From UBA9647 sp035506075 (GTDB taxonomy: Bacteria > Bacteroidota > Ignavibacteria > UBA10030): 19,079 nt of DNA. The stretch covers positions 1-19,079 of the forward strand of contig DATJQB010000026.1 of NCBI GenBank assembly GCA_035506075.1, read 5' to 3'. Positions 14,991 through 19,079 of the stretch are shown piece after piece (position 1 is the stretch's first letter; every line of letters begins with the position of its first letter). The notes under the pieces are model-generated. The model saw only the letters and a program-made list of their open reading frames with translations. It made no database searches and was not told where the DNA came from. Made by a program: the position numbers and the translations under genes.

Positions 14991-16157
14991 CTACTTCTTC
15001 AGTTCAATCTCAAGAATCCTGTACACTTCAATCAGCGGAATGTTTCGTTCCTGGGCAAGCCGTTTGCACTCCTCAAACTCCGGGATACGACGTTCAACGC
15101 CGTCGAAGGTGACGGACTTCACGGTGACACTGCCAAGGGACGTTTGAACCTGTTGCTGTGTTCTCAGGAGCTTTCGCCGCTCGACATGCTGAATGCGGAC
15201 GCCGAGCGTCGAGGTCTCGCGGAAGATGATGCCAAGCACGGCATCAAGTGCGTCGCGGCCGGCAAGGACTCTGAGCAAATGAGCGGGCCTCCCTTTCTTC
15301 ATAAGGATGGGGATCAGGAACGCATCGAGCGCGCCTCCTCCCATCAGTTTCTCAAGAACGTACGGGAGGATTTCGGGATTCATGTCGTCGATGTTTGTTT
15401 CGATCGACAGAACCTCATCGTGGTCGCGCTTCTCGTCGATCTCGCCGATGAGCACGCGGAGCAGGTTCGGTACTGCGTGAAGTTCGCGCGTCCCCGCACC
15501 GAATCCGATCGAATGAACGCGAATCTGCTCGAGCGGCAACGGTCCAGCGGAAAGCGCCTTGATGATTGCCGCTCCGGTCGGAGTGGTCAGCTCGAACGGG
15601 ATTTCCGTGAGCACTATCGGATATCCCTTCAGGATTTCCATCGTTGCAGGGGTTGGGACCGGCATCGTCCCGTGCTGCGTGTTCACCGTTCCGCCGCTGC
15701 CGACCTTCACAGGTGATGAGTGGACCTTCTCGATCCCCAGCTGCTCAAGACAGATCGCCGTGCCGACGATGTCGACAATCGAATCTACGGCGCCGACTTC
15801 GTGGAAGTGCACCTTTTCGATCGTGGACTCGTGCACCGTTGCCTCAGCGACGGCAACTTCGTAGAAAATTTTCTTCGCTGTCTCCTGGACGGCCTTGCTC
15901 AGACTGCTGCGCTCGATGATCTCGTTGATGTTCGACAAATGCCTGTGGTACGACGGGGCTTCTGAAATCACGACGTCGACTTTGAACGCACCGATACCGT
16001 TCCGCTTGATGCGGGAGACGGCGAGCTCAAATCCGCCGAGGTTGAGCTTCTTCAATTCCGCCGTCAGCACGTCGACCGGGATGCCTGCATGAAGGAATGC
16101 GCCAAGTGTCATGTCGCCGCTGATGCCGGCAAGTGTATCGAAGTACGCAACTCTCAT
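14991..16157 (-). CDS. larC: LarC, nickel-pincer cofactor biosynthesis protein
   Basis: This 388-residue protein (from ATG 16157) belongs to the LarC (former DUF111) family. LarC inserts nickel, with CTP, into the thiolated pyridinium mononucleotide that serves as cofactor of lactate racemase and related LarA-type racemases and epimerases. Family blocks are the N-terminal YFDTLAGISGDMTLGA (5-20), HRHL (71-74), HFHEVGAVDSIVDIVG (117-132) and TPTGAAI (192-198). The C-terminal half continues in the same frame, unlike lactobacilli where LarC is split by a programmed frameshift. A TTG at 16175 could extend it by six residues; GAAGG upstream favours the ATG. No larA, larB or larE is seen nearby, so the client enzyme is unknown. 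The gene follows waaA by 90 nt and precedes priA. Confidence 0.92.
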   Translation of the reverse strand: MRVAYFDTLAGISGDMTLGAFLHAGIPVDVLTAELKKLNLGGFELAVSRIKRNGIGAFKVDVVISEAPSYHRHLSNINEIIERSSLSKAVQETAKKIFYEVAVAEATVHESTIEKVHFHEVGAVDSIVDIVGTAICLEQLGIEKVHSSPVKVGSGGTVNTQHGTMPVPTPATMEILKGYPIVLTEIPFELTTPTGAAIIKALSAGPLPLEQIRVHSIGFGAGTRELHAVPNLLRVLIGEIDEKRDHDEVLSIETNIDDMNPEILPYVLEKLMGGGALDAFLIPILMKKGRPAHLLRVLAGRDALDAVLGIIFRETSTLGVRIQHVERRKLLRTQQQVQTSLGSVTVKSVTFDGVERRIPEFEECKRLAQERNIPLIEVYRILEIELKK

Positions 16158-16247
16158 TCTGGACGTGACCTTCAATTGTAAAAGTGAATGGACTGGCTGA
16201 CCGGCGTCGCGAATCGCAACGATGCGGAAGCTGACGGGGGGAGGTGG

Positions 16248-17531
16248 CTAGTTGCCGAGAGCATTCTCAATGTACTCGATGAACCGCTGCGTCGCCCCCA
16301 CGTTTTCCTGTACAAGCTTGCTCGATTCCCCTCCGGCCCTCACGCGCGCCTTCTTGTCGTTGAACAGCCGGCGCAGCTCGAGGTAGCACTCATCCGCTGT
16401 CGTTACAACAAACGCTCCGCCACGTTTTGCCAGTTCCACGGCTTCCTGGGAATTCTGGTGCTTTGGACCGTAGAGGACAGGGATCCCGTAGACCGCCGGC
16501 TCGAGAACATTGTGGATCCCCTGCCGGAAACTTCCGCCAACATAAGCGACATCCGCGTATTGATAAAGTGACATCAGGATGCCGATGCTGTCCACAAGAA
16601 TGACATTTTCGTTCGAATAGTCGTTGAGGTCCGAAAACCGGATGACCCGCATGGTGTAGTTCAGCGAGAGCTCGAGGCGTTCGAGCGTCGGCAGTGTTGG
16701 CTCGTGGGGAACGAGTATCATGAGGGCGTTCGAATCATGCTGAGCGATGCGCCGGAATGCCGGAAGCAAAACGACCTCATCCTCGTCCCAGCTGCTTCCG
16801 ACGACAAAGACCTTTTTCCTCTTCAGGATTGGCGCCGGGATTAAGTGTCGTGCCTTGGCGTCGATACTGCGCTGCCAGACCTGGTCGTAGCGCGTCTCGC
16901 CGATCGGATGGAGTTCGGGATTCTTGAGGCCAAAGTTCTTAAATGTGTCCACGTCGCTTTGCGAGACTGTCAGGATGGATGTGATCTGATCGTAGACGCT
17001 CTGGTGGAAGCTTTTGAGGACCGGATAGTGCCGCGACGAATTTGCCCTCAGCGTAGCGTTTGCAATCACCACCGGAATTTTCCGTTTCCGAAGCTCCCAG
17101 ATATGATTCGGCCAGATGTCATAGCGCACCATGATGGCGATCGTCGGCTTGATCAGGTCAAGGAAGCGGCGCGCATTGCTGACGCTGTCGAACGGAAGAT
17201 ACGTAATGAGGTCGGCCTGCTGGTATTTCGTTGAATGATCGTATCCTGAGGGTGAAAAGAAACTCACAACGATATCGATGTCGTCGTACCGTTTTCTGAG
17301 TTCGGCGATAATCGGTTTTGCCTGCTCGAATTCCCCCATCGATGATGAATGGAACCAGAACCGGCGTTTCTTCTTCAGCGACTTCACATCGTGTTCGAGA
17401 TGCCCGAAGAGGTCCGCTCGCCCTTTCAAACCCCGGCGGATCTTCCCGTTCAGGAGTCCTCCGATCTGAAGCAACACCCAGAAGCAGGGGACGACGATCG
17501 CATTATACACTGCAAACCAGAGACGCTGCAT
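16248..17531 (-). CDS. waaA: WaaA, Kdo transferase
   Basis: This protein of 427 residues (from ATG 17531) is a GT-B-fold glycosyltransferase of family GT30. It transfers Kdo from CMP-Kdo to the lipid A precursor at the inner membrane's cytoplasmic face. An N-terminal hydrophobic anchor (FAVYNAIVVPCFWVLLQIGG) is followed by HSSSMGEFEQA, whose glutamate E67 aligns with the family's catalytic base. RYDIWPN (136-142) replaces the proteobacterial ETELWPN form and resembles the Bacteroidota type. Later blocks are GSSWDEDE, LVPHEPT and YVGGSFRQGIHNVLEPAVYGIPVLYGP. An in-frame GTG at 17546 would add five residues. Neither start has a clear ribosome binding site. With lptD it shows a complete-style LPS envelope. 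Confidence 0.94.
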   Translation of the reverse strand: MQRLWFAVYNAIVVPCFWVLLQIGGLLNGKIRRGLKGRADLFGHLEHDVKSLKKKRRFWFHSSSMGEFEQAKPIIAELRKRYDDIDIVVSFFSPSGYDHSTKYQQADLITYLPFDSVSNARRFLDLIKPTIAIMVRYDIWPNHIWELRKRKIPVVIANATLRANSSRHYPVLKSFHQSVYDQITSILTVSQSDVDTFKNFGLKNPELHPIGETRYDQVWQRSIDAKARHLIPAPILKRKKVFVVGSSWDEDEVVLLPAFRRIAQHDSNALMILVPHEPTLPTLERLELSLNYTMRVIRFSDLNDYSNENVILVDSIGILMSLYQYADVAYVGGSFRQGIHNVLEPAVYGIPVLYGPKHQNSQEAVELAKRGGAFVVTTADECYLELRRLFNDKKARVRAGGESSKLVQENVGATQRFIEYIENALGN

Positions 17532-17807
17532 AGATTGACCGAACACTGCGCGAGAGGAGAAGAAGATTGGTAAACTGCCCGAAGCTCCTGATGTGAATTC
17601 AAACCGTCGCCAGATGAATCGGACTGCAGGTACGGTGACTTACGCGCGTTGCGGAGTTCCGACTGGATGATCGACCGGCCAGGCAATACAGCCCGTGCGA
17701 CTCGGACGACGGCGTGTTGTCGAATCTGATCATTCGCGGGCCAGCCTGCCGTTGCGACCCGTGAACGGTCTTTGGACGTGTCATTGTAGACAGAATTTGT
17801 GGTAAAA

Positions 17808-17828
17808 TCAAGAAATGCGGTTTCTTGA
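17808..17828. promoter_or_regulatory. Operator-like inverted repeat over the sensor kinase -35 box
   Basis: TCAAGAAA (17808-17815) and TTTCTTGA (17821-17828) are perfect 8-bp inverted copies separated by TGCGG. The right arm covers the first four bases of the -35 box, so a bound dimeric regulator would be expected to block or modulate RNA polymerase. The regulator is unknown. Confidence 0.5.
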
Positions 17829-17853
17829 CTAAGTGAATGAATCTTGCTATACT
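17825..17853 (+). promoter_or_regulatory. Sigma70-type promoter of the sensor kinase
   Basis: TTGACT (17825-17830) and TATACT (17848-17853) with an ideal 17-nt spacer form the best promoter match seen in the window. Initiation is expected near 17860, giving a leader of about 38 nt. AAGTGA (17831-17836) and TCACTT (17853-17858) form a second inverted pair bracketing the spacer and -10. Confidence 0.7.
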
Positions 17854-17886
17854 CACTTGCGCAATCGCAGGTACTGCGCTCACGAC

Positions 17887-17890
17887 GGAG
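17887..17890 (+). promoter_or_regulatory. Ribosome binding site of the sensor kinase
   Basis: GGAG lies 7 nt before the ATG at 17898, fixing the start of the reading frame. Confidence 0.65.
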
Positions 17891-17897
17891 AATTTGG

Positions 17898-19079
17898 ATG
17901 CCTTACCCCGATCCGCAGATAGATGCACTACGTGCTTCCGCGATCTTCAAGGGATTGACCGATGCCGAGTTGGAATCCATCGCGTCGCGCCTGACCGAAG
18001 AGAAACATGAAAGCGGCGCGGTGCTGATGGATGTGGATACGAAGGTCGACTTTGTCTACCTTGTCGGAAAGGGGAAGCTCAAAATCTCCCGGTTCACATC
18101 CTACGGCGAAGAAACCACGCTCAACGTGCTCGGGCCAGGGAATCTCGTCGGAGAATTTGGCGTCGTCGATGAACGCGGACGCTCCGCCCGCGCAACGTGC
18201 CTCGAACCAACGCTCGTCTACTCTCTTCCCGCTTCCACCTTTGACGATCTGCTCACTCAAAACGCAATTGTCTCCCGCAACGTGCTCCGTGAGTTCACCA
18301 TTCGGCTCCGCCAGGCGAACGACAACATTGTCCGCCAACTGGAGACCGAACGCTCTCACGCGGTCATGCAGCTCGACAAGCTCTCCAAGCTCATCGATGC
18401 AAGCAAGATTGTCAATTCCACGCTTGACCTTGAGAAGCTCCTTGGACTGATCCTTGACGCTGCCGTCAAAAGCACGGACGCCGACAGGGGCACGGTCTAT
18501 CTTGTCGATTCAATCAAGCAGGAACTCTGGTCGAAAGTGTTCGGCGGCGACAACATGATTGAAATTCGTCTGCCGATCGGCAAGGGAATCGCCGGAGCTG
18601 TCGCACAGCTTGGTGAGACAATCAATATTCCCGACGCATACGCTGACCCGCGGTTCAATCCCGAGGTCGACAAGCGGTCCGGCTACCGGACCCGGAACAT
18701 CCTCTGCATGCCGATGAAGAACAAGGACGGCACCATCATCGGCGTCTTTCAGCTGCTGAACAAGAAGAACGGGCCGTTCACGCCGGACGATGAGCACTTC
18801 ATCGATGCGTTTTCTGCGCATGCCTCGATCGCAATCGAAAATGCACGTCTGGCGCAGGAGATGGTGGCGAACGAACGGTTGTCTGCAGTCGGCCGCATGG
18901 CGAGCACAATCATCCACGACATTAAGAACCCGATGGGGACCCTGCGTGTGTATGCGCAGGTGATGAAGAAGAAGTCCGGGAACGAAGAGGCGGCGAAGCT
19001 CGCAGACGAAATGATTCACCAGGTCGACCGCTTCGTCAACATGACGCAGGAGATTCTCGACTTCACCCGCGGGGTCAGC
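17898..19079 (+). CDS. Cyclic-nucleotide-binding/GAF sensor histidine kinase (3' end outside window)
   Basis: The frame is open from ATG 17898 to the window edge (394 residues visible). Residues about 12-130 form a CRP-type cyclic-nucleotide-binding domain. Its phosphate cassette keeps the key residues: G85-E86, the ribose-contacting glutamate position, and R95-S96-A97, the phosphate-contacting arginine and serine, so real cyclic-nucleotide binding is plausible. A helical linker (135-165) leads to a GAF domain (about 168-318; VYLVDS, LPIGKGIAGAVA, GVFQLLNKKNGPFTPDDEHF). A HisKA dimerisation domain follows, with phospho-acceptor H340 in IIHDIKNPM. The ATPase domain should lie beyond the window. 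No helix-turn-helix follows the first domain, so it is a kinase and not a CRP-like regulator. It has its own promoter and is divergent from waaA. The response regulator partner is not visible. Confidence 0.88.
   Translation, partial: MPYPDPQIDALRASAIFKGLTDAELESIASRLTEEKHESGAVLMDVDTKVDFVYLVGKGKLKISRFTSYGEETTLNVLGPGNLVGEFGVVDERGRSARATCLEPTLVYSLPASTFDDLLTQNAIVSRNVLREFTIRLRQANDNIVRQLETERSHAVMQLDKLSKLIDASKIVNSTLDLEKLLGLILDAAVKSTDADRGTVYLVDSIKQELWSKVFGGDNMIEIRLPIGKGIAGAVAQLGETINIPDAYADPRFNPEVDKRSGYRTRNILCMPMKNKDGTIIGVFQLLNKKNGPFTPDDEHFIDAFSAHASIAIENARLAQEMVANERLSAVGRMASTIIHDIKNPMGTLRVYAQVMKKKSGNEEAAKLADEMIHQVDRFVNMTQEILDFTRGVS

Larger units (their letters stand above)
17532..17897. other. Intergenic region between waaA and the sensor kinase
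   Basis: Most of this 366-base stretch (about 17547-17800) shows no gene, RNA or repeat that I can support; the short open frames in it lack any protein-like character. It must contain the waaA promoter on the minus strand, but no convincing pair of boxes is visible. The last hundred bases hold the plus-strand promoter, the inverted repeat over it and the ribosome binding site of the sensor kinase. Confidence 0.55.

Overview
The window is ordinary, gene-dense chromosomal DNA of moderately high GC content from a Gram-negative bacterium. I see no insertion sequence, phage gene, CRISPR array or rRNA. Outer-membrane genes (lptD, waaA) show an LPS-bearing cell. The LptD type, the WaaA 'RYDIWPN' motif, a trigger factor with a degenerate central domain and the HpnCDE squalene route together suggest the Bacteroidota/Chlorobi/Ignavibacteriota (FCB) side of the tree. 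This placement is inferred from protein character, not from a marker-gene tree.

Layout, left to right. (1) 1-3134, plus strand: the 3' end of a ROK-family sugar kinase or regulator, then lptD, the outer-membrane LPS translocon. (2) 3146-6578, minus strand: tRNA-Leu(UAG), then tig, clpP and clpX (ribosome-associated chaperone followed by the ClpXP protease), closed by an intrinsic terminator shared with the convergent lptD end. (3) 6579-8772, minus strand: a spacer with a partial tRNA-Leu-like copy, a clear intrinsic terminator, and an unrecognised exported TPR protein. (4) 8773-9086: a divergent control region with a candidate promoter facing each way and a cluster of perfect palindromes between them. 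(5) 9087-12331, plus strand: hpnC, hpnD, hpnE, the three-step route from farnesyl diphosphate to squalene. (6) 12399-17531, minus strand: waaA (Kdo transferase), larC (nickel-pincer cofactor synthesis) and priA (replication restart helicase), possibly one transcript. (7) 17532-17897: a spacer ending in a strong sigma70-type promoter with a perfect inverted repeat over its -35 box. (8) 17898-19079, plus strand: a cyclic-nucleotide-binding/GAF/histidine kinase sensor, cut off by the window end.

The genes fall into three functional groups. Envelope building comprises lptD, waaA and squalene for hopanoids or related lipids. Protein quality control comprises tig, clpP and clpX. The third group is genome maintenance and signalling (priA and the hybrid sensor kinase).

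No wholly new multi-gene system is evident. The parts most worth following up are the palindrome cluster between the TPR gene and hpnC, the operator-like dyad on the sensor kinase promoter, the sensor kinase architecture, the tRNA D-arm fragment upstream of tRNA-Leu, and the uncharacterised TPR protein.
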